This document shows positions 1 through 6,564 of a stretch of 49,245 nt of DNA, piece after piece. Below the pieces are notes generated by a model. The model had not been told where the DNA came from. It saw only the letters and a list, made by a program, of their open reading frames with translations, and ran no database searches. Position 1 is the first letter of the stretch. Each line of letters begins with the position of its first letter. Source of the stretch: a bacterium (lineage in GTDB: Bacteria; Planctomycetota; UBA8108; UBA1146); contig JAPOLY010000010.1 in NCBI GenBank assembly GCA_029976805.1, positions 1 through 49,245 on the forward strand. The letters run 5' to 3'. The translations under genes and the position numbers were made by a program.

Positions 1-863
1 TCAAAATAGCCATTCAGAAAGTAATACTCGCGGATCTGATTGAGGTCTCCTTCGAGGAGTCGGGGGTCAAACTTTCCTGATTTCCCGATTCCCAGAAAGG
101 TTCGGGGATTCAGTTGCATGATCTTGAGAATCTCTTCTGAAGGGATGCTGCCTGTTCCGACAAATCCCACAGACCGAATCAGGACCTGCGGGCCTTCGTC
201 GATCTCGAACACCACGGAGAGATTGTTGAGGTCTCCCTCGAGGCGACTCCCCACCTCGGAGAAGGGGTAACCATCCTTGAGCAATAGACCGCGAATGACA
301 TCGGAGTCCTCACGAATGACCAGTGGATCGTAGAGTTCGTCTTCTTTGGTCTGGATCTCTCTCTGCAGAACTTTTTCGGAGAGGGCGTCATTTCCCTCAA
401 AGACCACCGAGCGAACGGGTTTGCGCTCCTCCAGGCTGATCGTGATGATGACCCCCTCGGGGACGCTCTGGATGACGGGTGGAGCGATGGAGACAAAATC
501 TCCACTTCCCCACAGACGCCGATACTCTTCGTCGAGAGCGGCTGCCGTGTAGGTCGAGCCGACCCGAAGTTTCATTCGGGTGAGCACCTCGGCTGCCCCC
601 AGGCGATCGAGACCCAAAATGCGAAGTTCGGCGATTCGGGAATCTTCGAGACTCTCTGCAGAATCAGCCTGCTGGGCTATGACAAGCCCTTGTGAGGGGG
701 AGAGAAGCGGTGACAGGCAGCACAACGTAAGGAGAGCGACCCTCGAGAGGAATTGGCAGGAGCGCAGAACCGCAGGGGCCTGTCGGTTGATCTCGAGGCT
801 GCGCGAACGCACTCCACTTTCGATGAGCACAGGATTCTCCAATTCGGGTGGGGAATCGGTCAT
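1..863 (-). CDS. BamA-like outer-membrane assembly protein, POTRA region (partial)
   Basis: This is the N-terminal 287 codons of a gene that runs off the left edge. A hydrophobic segment at about residues 40-62 (core VALLTLCCLSPLL, then a Q-rich stretch) looks like a signal sequence after an unusually long N-terminal extension of about 35 residues. It is followed by POTRA-like repeats: an IAELRILGLDRLGAAEVLTRM unit begins at about 78, and RSVVFEGNDALSEKVLQRE begins near 152. A third repeat (VGFVGTGSIPSEEILKIM) begins near 230. Known role: POTRA domains of BamA/Omp85 proteins dock periplasmic partners and nascent beta-barrel proteins for insertion in the outer membrane. The barrel lies outside the window, so BamA versus another Omp85 protein (TamA, a two-partner transporter) cannot be decided. 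The ATG start has a weak ribosome site, but a good promoter sits 50-80 nt upstream. A downstream start near the signal core is possible. Confidence 0.85.
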   Translation of the reverse strand, partial: MTDSPPELENPVLIESGVRSRSLEINRQAPAVLRSCQFLSRVALLTLCCLSPLLSPSQGLVIAQQADSAESLEDSRIAELRILGLDRLGAAEVLTRMKLRVGSTYTAAALDEEYRRLWGSGDFVSIAPPVIQSVPEGVIITISLEERKPVRSVVFEGNDALSEKVLQREIQTKEDELYDPLVIREDSDVIRGLLLKDGYPFSEVGSRLEGDLNNLSVVFEIDEGPQVLIRSVGFVGTGSIPSEEILKIMQLNPRTFLGIGKSGKFDPRLLEGDLNQIREYYFLNGYF

Positions 864-913
864 CAAAGCGGGTTGAATACCGGATTACTCGCTGAACATT
901 TCCCCTGAGATTG

Positions 914-942
914 GTTATCGAGGGCACAGGAGGGCCTGTCAA
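914..942 (-). promoter_or_regulatory. sigma70-type promoter of the BamA-like gene
   Basis: On the minus strand a perfect -35 box TTGACA (942-937) is followed, after a 17-bp spacer, by GATAAC (919-914), which matches four of six bases of the -10 consensus. The predicted start of transcription is near 907, which gives a leader of about 44 nt to the ATG at 863. The same TTGACA-N17 layout is seen in front of nusA in this window, which supports both calls. Confidence 0.6.
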
Positions 943-973
943 CCTGTGAGAGCGTCCAATCCGTGGACAGATC

Positions 974-1002
974 GTGTTCCGCAAAGTCCCAAATCGGAAC
1001 AC
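974..1002. promoter_or_regulatory. perfect 8-bp inverted repeat upstream of the DUF2203 gene
   Basis: GTGTTCCG (974-981) is exactly mirrored by CGGAACAC (995-1002) around a 13-nt centre. It sits in the divergent intergenic region between the BamA-like gene and the DUF2203 gene. It could be an operator for a dimeric regulator or an RNA hairpin. It lies upstream of the BamA-like promoter and about 100 nt before the DUF2203 start. Confidence 0.35.
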
Positions 1003-1014
1003 TTGTCGTCGAGA

Positions 1015-1031
1015 CCCCCCGAAATGGGGGG
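1015..1031 (+). other. GC-only hairpin in the DUF2203 upstream region
   Basis: CCCCCC (1015-1020) pairs with GGGGGG (1026-1031) across the loop GAAAT and is followed by ATTTTGG. It resembles a short intrinsic terminator or attenuator on the plus strand, but the T run is short. No gene ends just upstream on this strand, so attenuation of the DUF2203 transcript is one possible role. Confidence 0.3.
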
Positions 1032-1099
1032 ATTTTGGACGGGCACAGCCTTTGCCAATGTTCTCCCGAATCGAACCCGTTTTAGTTGGGAGATCAGAC

Positions 1100-1579
1100 A
1101 TGAGACCCGTCAGTAACACCCAAAATCAGAGCCGATTGGTGACCATCGATGAAGCCAACCAGATGTTGCCCCTGATTCAGAATGTGGTGGAAGACATCGT
1201 CCGAATTTGGGATAGCATCATTCAAAAACGGACAGAATTGGAATGTCTCGAGAAGAACGCGACCCGCGAGGAGGTGTCCGTCCTTCAGTTGACCGCCCAG
1301 GATCTCAAGCAGGAATTGAACGGATTCATCGATCGAATCAATGGCTACATTCGTGAGATCGAGGAATTGGGCTGCTTCGTGCAGGAGTTCAAGAGGGGAG
1401 TGATCAACTTCCCGACACTGTACGTGGGAAGAAAAGTCTTTCTTTGCTGGCGCCCCGGTGACGAAGAGGTGAGGTACTGGCACGAGCTGGATGAATCTTT
1501 CACCGAGCGCACGCCGATCAGGGACTTCAGGGATTTCTTCTTTCAGAGAGTGGATGACTCTCTGGGTGATCCGAACTAA
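1100..1579 (+). CDS. DUF2203 family protein
   Basis: This is a 159-aa soluble protein of unknown function. It has the family layout: an N-terminal segment of the type TIDEANQMLPLIQ, a long helical middle part (about residues 30-85, likely coiled coil), then the conserved tail with EELGCFVQEF, INFPTLYVGRKV, LCWRPGDEEVRYWHE and a final Asp/Phe-rich end. I chose the ATG at 1100 because GGGAG lies 8 nt upstream and the family begins at about this point. An in-frame extension to 974 would include the inverted repeat and GC hairpin and is unlikely to be coding. The gene converges on yebC and the two stop codons overlap by 3 nt. No enzymatic motif is visible. The family is often a short single-domain protein, and its biochemical role is not known to me. 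Confidence 0.85.
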   Translation: MRPVSNTQNQSRLVTIDEANQMLPLIQNVVEDIVRIWDSIIQKRTELECLEKNATREEVSVLQLTAQDLKQELNGFIDRINGYIREIEELGCFVQEFKRGVINFPTLYVGRKVFLCWRPGDEEVRYWHELDESFTERTPIRDFRDFFFQRVDDSLGDPN

Positions 1580-2328
1580 CCGGAGAGTTTTTCGAGCATT
1601 TCCGGTGAGATGTCCAGGTTGGTGTGAACATTCTGAACGTCATCGTTGTCCTCAACTTCTGCAATGAAGTTGAGGACTTTGGTGGCGGTTTTTTCGTCCT
1701 CGATGGTGACGGTACTGGTGGGGATTCGGGTCACTTCCGCATAACTCGGTTCCAGATTTGCGCCAGCAATGGCCTGTCGTACCTCCGTGAACTGGGCAGG
1801 GGTGGTCAAAACCTGAAGGTGACCCTCCTCGACTTTCACATCGTCTGCTCCCGCATCCAGAGCCAATTCCAACAGATCATCTTCGGAGATGGAATCGGCG
1901 GGAAGTTCGATCACGCCCCGTGTTTCAAACATCCAGGAGACGGATCCAGGGCTTCCCAGCTGCCCTCCTTTTTTATCAAAGATCTTGCGGAGTTCACTCG
2001 CGGTACGATTTTTGTTATCGGTGAGTATGTCGATCATCAGCGCAACCTGGCCAGGTGAGTATCCTTCGTAGACCAACTCAGATATGGCGTCCGAGGCCAA
2101 TTCGCCGGTGCCCTTCTTAATGGCACGGTCGATGTTGTCGTTGGGCATATTGGCGGCTTTGGCCTTGTCGACCACCAACTTCAGGTGAGGGTTTCCACTC
2201 ACGTCTCCGCCACCATCTCTCGCGGCAACGGTGATCAACTTGGCAAGTTTGCTGAAAATCTTGCCGCGCTTGGCGTCATTGGCGGCTTTTTTGTGCTTGA
2301 TCCCAGCCCATTTTGAATGTCCTGCCAC
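1576..2328 (-). CDS. yebC: YebC/TACO1 family protein
   Basis: The 250-aa product has the family's usual length and its signature start AGHSKWAGIKHKKAANDAKRG, followed by FSKLAKLITVAARDGGGD and the NMPNDNIDRAIKKGTGE segment. The central GGQLGSPGSVSWMFETRGVIE block and the C-terminal ED(N)DDVQNVHTN segment are also conserved. Family members act on ribosomes to relieve stalling at proline-rich or difficult sequences. Some were earlier annotated as DNA-binding regulators. The start codon is GTG with AAGG about 9 nt upstream. It lies downstream of the HhH/H1-like gene on the same strand (57-nt gap) and may be co-transcribed. Its 3' end overlaps the DUF2203 stop codon and contains a plus-strand hairpin, described separately. 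Confidence 0.95.
   Translation of the reverse strand: MAGHSKWAGIKHKKAANDAKRGKIFSKLAKLITVAARDGGGDVSGNPHLKLVVDKAKAANMPNDNIDRAIKKGTGELASDAISELVYEGYSPGQVALMIDILTDNKNRTASELRKIFDKKGGQLGSPGSVSWMFETRGVIELPADSISEDDLLELALDAGADDVKVEEGHLQVLTTPAQFTEVRQAIAGANLEPSYAEVTRIPTSTVTIEDEKTATKVLNFIAEVEDNDDVQNVHTNLDISPEMLEKLSG
1648..1680 (+). terminator. candidate terminator of the DUF2203 gene inside yebC
   Basis: GTCCTCAACTTC (1648-1659) and GAAGTTGAGGAC (1666-1677) form a perfect 12-bp stem with a 6-nt loop, followed by TTT and then a second T run about 10 nt on. It lies about 70 nt downstream of the DUF2203 stop, within the C-terminal coding region of the opposing yebC gene. The T tract is weak, so termination efficiency is uncertain. 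Confidence 0.45.
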
Positions 2329-2385
2329 GATCGAATCCCTTCTTCACCCGGGGAGGGCTGCGCCTTGTCATGTGCGCGATCCTGT

Positions 2386-3612
2386 CTAGCGAGTCTTCTT
2401 CTTGCCAGCTTTTTTCTTCGCCGCTTTTTTGGTGGTCTTTTTGGTGGCTTTTTTCGTCACCTTCTTCTTTGCGGTCTTCTTTGCGGTCTTCTTTGCGGTC
2501 TTCTTCGCCGCTTTTTTGGCAGTCTTTTTGGTGACCTTCTTCTTGGTGACCTTCTTCTTAGCGGTTTTCTTTTTCTTTGCGGCGGCAGCTTTCTTCTTGT
2601 CAGCAGCCGCTTTCTTCTTTGCAGCGGCAGCCTTCTTTTTGTCAGCAGCCGCTTTCTTCTTTGCGGCGGCAGCCTTCTTCTTGTCAGCAGCCACTTTCTT
2701 CTTCGCGGCGGCGGCCTTCTTCTTTGCTTCAGCCGCTTTCTTTTTCTCGGCAGCCGCTTTCTTTTTGGCTGCTTCGGCCGCTTTCATTGCGGCGGCAGCA
2801 GCCTTCTTCTCGGCCGCGGCTTTCTTCTTCGCTTCAGCAGCGGCTTTTTTCTCGGCAGCAGCGATCCTTGCCGCTTCCTTGCGTGCAGCCTCAGCCGCTT
2901 TTTTCGCAGCCAGCTTTTCCGCTTCCAACTTTTTCTTTTTCGCCAACTCAATGGCAGGGTCGGGGTGGCGGAAAGCCTCGTCGTGTAGTGCCAGCACTGC
3001 ATGGACCAGAGGGACTTCTCCCAACTCGTCGTAGAGATCTTTCTGCCTTTGTGTCGATGTTTTCGACTCAGAAAGCAATCCCGCGCGAATCAATCCACCC
3101 TGAGCCCAGTTCTCCATGGGAATGACCGGCTGTTCCTTGATTGCCGCCAGCACGAGAAGTTTGCAAAGATCCGGAAGTTCAGGAGAGCGTTTGAAAAATT
3201 CACGGGTTTCAGGAAGTGTGTTCTCTCGAATAAACTCGAGGCTGACCTGATGTCGACGCTCGTAGAGGGTCGAGAGCATTTCCTTGATCTGGACGGCAAG
3301 CTCCAGGGGGGCTTCCGCTTTGGGGAAGTTTTCAGCGACCTCCGAGGCTGAGGAAATTCGAATCTCGTTCCAGTCGACAAACTGGGTCCTGAGAAGGTCC
3401 CAGGACTTGAGCACTTCCTTGAGAGGCATTTTAGAGGTCAGGGCACCCAGCATCAGGGTGTCGAGGGCGTCCAGATCCGTAATCTCTTTCAGAGTCGGAT
3501 TCTTGGAGTAGGCCTCCTTGACGATGGAGGAGAGAGAGATCTTCCCTTTATCGGAACCTCTTGCAGAGGCCTTCTGATTGTTGGTGGCTGCGGTCTTGGC
3601 CGCCATCGGCAT
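2386..3612 (-). CDS. Degenerate HhH/endonuclease III-like protein with histone H1-like Lys/Ala tail
   Basis: This is a 408-aa two-part protein. Residues about 25-205 are helical and resemble, from memory of planctomycete proteins, a HhH-GPD (endonuclease III-like) fold. The LDTLMLGALTS segment, LLRTQFVDWNEIR, SELPDLCKLL and IPMENWAQGGLI follow the order of that family. The catalytic Lys/Asp pair, the GxGxxT-type hairpin and the iron-sulfur cysteines are not seen, so DNA-glycosylase activity is unlikely. Residues about 220-408 are almost only Lys, Ala and a few Glu/Thr: first AEKKAAAEAKKK-type coiled-coil-like runs, then three 14-residue repeats, then a TAKK/VTKK tail. The tail should bind DNA or RNA non-specifically, like histone H1 or the tails of bacterial H1-like proteins. 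Two ATGs (3612 and 3606) share the GAGGAAGGA ribosome site. Function unknown; a nucleoid-associated role is an inference. Confidence 0.85.
   Translation of the reverse strand: MPMAAKTAATNNQKASARGSDKGKISLSSIVKEAYSKNPTLKEITDLDALDTLMLGALTSKMPLKEVLKSWDLLRTQFVDWNEIRISSASEVAENFPKAEAPLELAVQIKEMLSTLYERRHQVSLEFIRENTLPETREFFKRSPELPDLCKLLVLAAIKEQPVIPMENWAQGGLIRAGLLSESKTSTQRQKDLYDELGEVPLVHAVLALHDEAFRHPDPAIELAKKKKLEAEKLAAKKAAEAARKEAARIAAAEKKAAAEAKKKAAAEKKAAAAAMKAAEAAKKKAAAEKKKAAEAKKKAAAAKKKVAADKKKAAAAKKKAAADKKKAAAAKKKAAADKKKAAAAKKKKTAKKKVTKKKVTKKTAKKAAKKTAKKTAKKTAKKKVTKKATKKTTKKAAKKKAGKKKTR
2464..2499 (-). repeat. 12-bp tandem repeat coding for the TAKK tail
   Basis: Three exact copies of the plus-strand unit CTTCTTTGCGGT run head to tail and encode a Thr-Ala-Lys-Lys pattern in the C-terminal tail of the H1-like protein. 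Near-copies continue on the 5' side (CTTCTTCGCCGC). Copy number may vary between strains by slippage. Confidence 0.7.
2578..2703 (-). repeat. 42-bp tandem repeat (three copies) in the Lys/Ala tail
   Basis: Three units (2578-2619, 2620-2661, 2662-2703) each encode KKK-AAA-D-KKK-AAAA (14 residues), with one Val in place of Ala in the copy nearest the N-terminus. DNA identity is high but not perfect, with synonymous changes, so this is an expanded coding repeat rather than a mobile one. Confidence 0.75.
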
Positions 3613-3752
3613 TCCTTCCTCGTGGGAGGGCTTTCCAGCGCTTTTCAGCGTTAATGAAGGGCCTCAAACGAGCCAGCCTGAGTCAAAATCGCTCAGGGAG
3701 CCCTTCCGAAAGGATTCTAAAGGGGCCAATGCTTCCGAGCAATGGACGCTGA

Positions 3753-4583
3753 TCATTCGACCTGCTGAGAGTCCAATTTTTTTTGCTTTTCGGCCCTCTC
3801 GGCAGGCTCTCCCAGAAAACCTCTGTGATGAGCGATTAATTCCGCGGAGATGGAAATCGCGATCTCTTCGGGAGATCTCGATCCGATAGGGAGGCCTACG
3901 GGAGAGCGAACTCTGGACAGGTCTTCTTCGGAGAGTCCCTGTTCCCTCAAGTGTTTGAGAATTGCTCCGGCCTTGCCGCGGCTGCCGATGAGGCCGACGT
4001 AGCCTGCGGGGGTGGCGAGGGCACGAGCGAGTGCCAGCTCGTCATGCTGGTGACCTCGGGTGACGACCACGACAGCGCAGTTGGCACTGATCTCGAAACC
4101 ATCGAGGCAATTCTCAAAGGGGGAGCAGTGAACTTCGGTGGATGAGGCAAAATGTTGGGGTGAAGCAAAGTCATCACGGTCGTCGATCACGGTGATGCGC
4201 CATTGCAGGGTTTGCAGCACGTTTTCGAGAGCTCTGGCCACATGGCCCGCTCCGAGAATAAGGACCCAGGGAGTCCCGACAGGTTCGATGTACACCTCGA
4301 ATTCTCCTCCACACAGAAGGCCGGTTTCTGCAACCGTGGCGGCAGTCAGCCGATGCTTCTCACGTCGGGGAAGCCCCGTGGCCATCACCTCCATGGCGCT
4401 TCTCCATACGTCGGACTCACTGCAGCCTCCACCGACGGTTCCCACGGTGCTGCCGTCGTCGCGAATCAGCATCCGTGCCCCATCTTTGCCAGGGGTCGAG
4501 CCCACGGTCGAAATAATGGTGGCCAGCGCTCCTCGGCGCCCCGTCTCCAGCAGTCTGATCGTCTCCTGAAATACGTCCAGCAC
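3753..4583 (-). CDS. XdhC/CoxI family protein
   Basis: The 276-aa product has both family parts. The N-terminal XdhC_CoxI domain (about residues 5-75) carries LATIISTVGSTPGKDGARM and the VGTVGGGCSE motif. The C-terminal Rossmann-like XdhC_C domain (about 105-245) carries VLILGAGHVARAL, VVVVTRGHQHDELAL and GYVGLIGSRGKA. Family members bind molybdenum cofactor and help sulfurate or insert it into xanthine dehydrogenase or CO dehydrogenase type enzymes. No molybdenum hydroxylase or cofactor gene is next to it here, so the partner enzyme must be elsewhere. GTG start with a distant AAGG. The cysteine in GGGCSE, important for the family, is present. A role in another selenium- or molybdenum-dependent system cannot be excluded. 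Confidence 0.88.
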   Translation of the reverse strand: MLDVFQETIRLLETGRRGALATIISTVGSTPGKDGARMLIRDDGSTVGTVGGGCSESDVWRSAMEVMATGLPRREKHRLTAATVAETGLLCGGEFEVYIEPVGTPWVLILGAGHVARALENVLQTLQWRITVIDDRDDFASPQHFASSTEVHCSPFENCLDGFEISANCAVVVVTRGHQHDELALARALATPAGYVGLIGSRGKAGAILKHLREQGLSEEDLSRVRSPVGLPIGSRSPEEIAISISAELIAHHRGFLGEPAERAEKQKKLDSQQVE

Positions 4584-4736
4584 CGTTTATTCGCCTTTCT
4601 CGTCTTGCAGATCACCCTCCGAAAATAGCAGTGGAGAGAGCAGAGTGCCACCTGAGCGGCCCGAATTGGGATTCCGTGATATCTTTATTTGCGGGTGATG
4701 TGGCCCGTTGGACCTGATTTGGAAAGACGGAGCCCG

Positions 4737-6143
4737 ATGTCCCGTTCAGCAACACCCAGTCGATTCAGTGAGTGGCCATTGCCACCCGATCCCGGTGAAT
4801 CCCGATTGTTGCTGGATCTGTTCCCTGATCCTCTCATCGTCGCCAGAGGACCGGCCCGCAAACTGCTGTCGGTCAATCGTGCCTTTATGGAATTGATCGG
4901 CGTTGACGATCACGGTGAGTTACGGGATGTTCCCCTGACCCACTGGATCCACGAAGACGATCGTCATCGACTGTTGTCTCTGGGCGGAGATGGGGAATCA
5001 GACCCGGTTCCCATCATGGTTCAATTGCGTGATGGCGATGCGTGGCAGTCGGTGGCACTGATGGGCGGAAGAAGGCTGAGCCCGCGTGGCGAAGAGCGCT
5101 GGGTGTATCGTCTCAAAATTCTCGAGGAGAGTGGAATCGGCCTTGAGAAACAGATGCGTGAACAACGCAAAAGGGCCTCAGAGGCTGTGCGTACCTCCCT
5201 GCGCATCTTTCATCTGACAGAAAAAATTCGCATGGCTCCACGTCTCTCGGCGATGCTGATTGGCGTCAAGGATGAAGCAGAGTTCTATGAGAGAGCGGGG
5301 CGATTGCTCAGCTCCGAGGGACTCGGTTACAGGGGGGTCAGTTTCTGGCGAATGACCGGCGATCAGAAAAAGTTGATCTGGTCGGAAAATGAATCTGGTG
5401 AGATCGATCTGGAAGCAGGTGAATCCTCGAGATCTCTTCCGTTGGTCACCGGAAGTGGTCGTGTGGATCGTGTTTTGGAACTGCAGATTGACAGCCGTGA
5501 GCTCCAATTGTTGCGAGAGGCTCCATTGTTGATGGAGTGGCATGAGGAGGTGCTTGGGACGATTGCTGAAGTCCTCGCCCTGACACTGGAAAACCTCAAG
5601 TTGCATGCCCAACTGGAAGCACAGGCTTTACTGGACCCCCTGACCGGGGTTTCAAACCGATTGTATCTGACAGGGCAGTTGGAAAAGGAAGTGGTGCGCT
5701 CGCGCCGCGATCAACAGCCTCTGGGTTTGCTCTTCACTGACCTGGATGGCTTCAAGCAGGTGAATGATGTCCTCGGGCACATGAAGGGTGACGATCTGCT
5801 GATTGAGGTCAGCCATTTCCTTCAGCACCATTTCCGAGAAAGTGACCACCTTTGCCGCTATGGCGGTGATGAGTTCGTCGTGATCATGCCAGGTTCCACT
5901 CTCGATGACATTCGGACAAAAGCGGAAGACCTGCTGGCAGCGTTTCGAGCCCATTCATTCTTGAATGGAGAGACGAGGCAGGCGGGGAAACTCTCCCTCT
6001 CACTGGGAATCACTCAACTGAGGAATGGAATGAGTGGGGCAGAGCTGCTCGATGAAGCAGACAAGGCTCTCTACGAGGCCAAGCGCAATGGCAAGGATCA
6101 ACTGGTAGTTGTCCAACCTCAGGGATCAACACCCCGCGATTAG
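4737..6143 (+). CDS. Diguanylate cyclase with PAS-like and GAF-like sensor regions
   Basis: This is a 468-aa protein without predicted membrane segments. Residues about 20-130 look like a PAS domain (FPDPLIVARGPARKLLSVNRAFMELIGV). A helical linker follows, then a GAF-like region (about 165-300), then a GGDEF domain (about 300-460) beginning DPLTGVSNRLYL. The active loop is an intact GGDEF (residues 376-380). An RESD sequence with a five-residue gap before it fits the RxxD inhibitory site, so an active enzyme under c-di-GMP product inhibition is expected. It makes c-di-GMP from two GTP. The ATG at 4737 has GGAG at good spacing; upstream in-frame TTG (4689) and ATG (4698) have no ribosome site. 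The sensory input is unknown. The gene stands alone and converges on rbfA, 4 nt away. Confidence 0.92.
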   Translation: MSRSATPSRFSEWPLPPDPGESRLLLDLFPDPLIVARGPARKLLSVNRAFMELIGVDDHGELRDVPLTHWIHEDDRHRLLSLGGDGESDPVPIMVQLRDGDAWQSVALMGGRRLSPRGEERWVYRLKILEESGIGLEKQMREQRKRASEAVRTSLRIFHLTEKIRMAPRLSAMLIGVKDEAEFYERAGRLLSSEGLGYRGVSFWRMTGDQKKLIWSENESGEIDLEAGESSRSLPLVTGSGRVDRVLELQIDSRELQLLREAPLLMEWHEEVLGTIAEVLALTLENLKLHAQLEAQALLDPLTGVSNRLYLTGQLEKEVVRSRRDQQPLGLLFTDLDGFKQVNDVLGHMKGDDLLIEVSHFLQHHFRESDHLCRYGGDEFVVIMPGSTLDDIRTKAEDLLAAFRAHSFLNGETRQAGKLSLSLGITQLRNGMSGAELLDEADKALYEAKRNGKDQLVVVQPQGSTPRD

Positions 6144-6147
6144 AAGG

Positions 6148-6561
6148 TCAGGACTGATCTTCCGAATCTGCGGACTCTGATTTATCCCGTGATTCTCTCT
6201 CTCGAGCGGCTGCTTCATCCGCTTCACGAGCGAGGCGGATCTTCTCTTCGATATCCTGGGTTTTCTGGAAACTCTCATCGAGGGTGAATCTCAGTATGGG
6301 AGTTTCGCGAAGACGCACCCTGTTGCGCAGAAGAGACTGAATTTTCCCGCGTGCCGCTTCGAGACCCCTTAGCGAAGTTCGTTGCTCCCCTTCGCTTCCC
6401 AGGATGGAAACGAAGACTTTGCACTCCTTCAGGTCCTCAGTCGGTTCCGCTGCCAAGACAGAAACGAAACCGATCCGGGGGTCTTTGAGCTCTCCCTGAA
6501 GAATCAGGGAGATCTCTTCCTTGATGAGGCTGGCGAGTCTTGCCTTGCGGATCGGTCTCAT
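6148..6561 (-). CDS. rbfA: Ribosome-binding factor A
   Basis: The 137-aa product matches RbfA: start MRPIRKARLASLIKEEISLIL, then LKDPRIGFVSVLAAEPTEDL and VFVSILGS, and the C-terminal RLRETPILRFTLDESFQK block with the KH-type fold. RbfA binds the 30S subunit during late maturation of 16S rRNA. It is the last gene of the nusA-infB-rbfA run. Its AGGA ribosome site is formed by the final codons of infB (AGGATAAGCG before the ATG), which points to coupled translation. The C-terminal 30 residues are a charged, likely disordered tail rich in Arg, Glu and Ser. Confidence 0.95.
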   Translation of the reverse strand: MRPIRKARLASLIKEEISLILQGELKDPRIGFVSVLAAEPTEDLKECKVFVSILGSEGEQRTSLRGLEAARGKIQSLLRNRVRLRETPILRFTLDESFQKTQDIEEKIRLAREADEAAARERESRDKSESADSEDQS

Positions 6562-6564
6562 CGC

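Noticed and set aside
664..1119. 151-codon minus-strand frame overlapping the BamA-like start
   Set aside because: It covers the promoter and inverted repeats and reads the BamA-like N-terminus in a wrong frame.
2317..3125. Long plus-strand open frames opposite the Lys/Ala-rich gene
   Set aside because: They are the antisense of a low-complexity tail, made almost only of Phe, Leu, Ser or Ala, with no family features. The minus-strand frame has a ribosome site and a folded N-terminal domain.
6287..6341. GAAACTC...GAGTTTC arms in rbfA as a terminator for the GGDEF gene
   Set aside because: The loop is too long (about 25 nt) and no T run follows.
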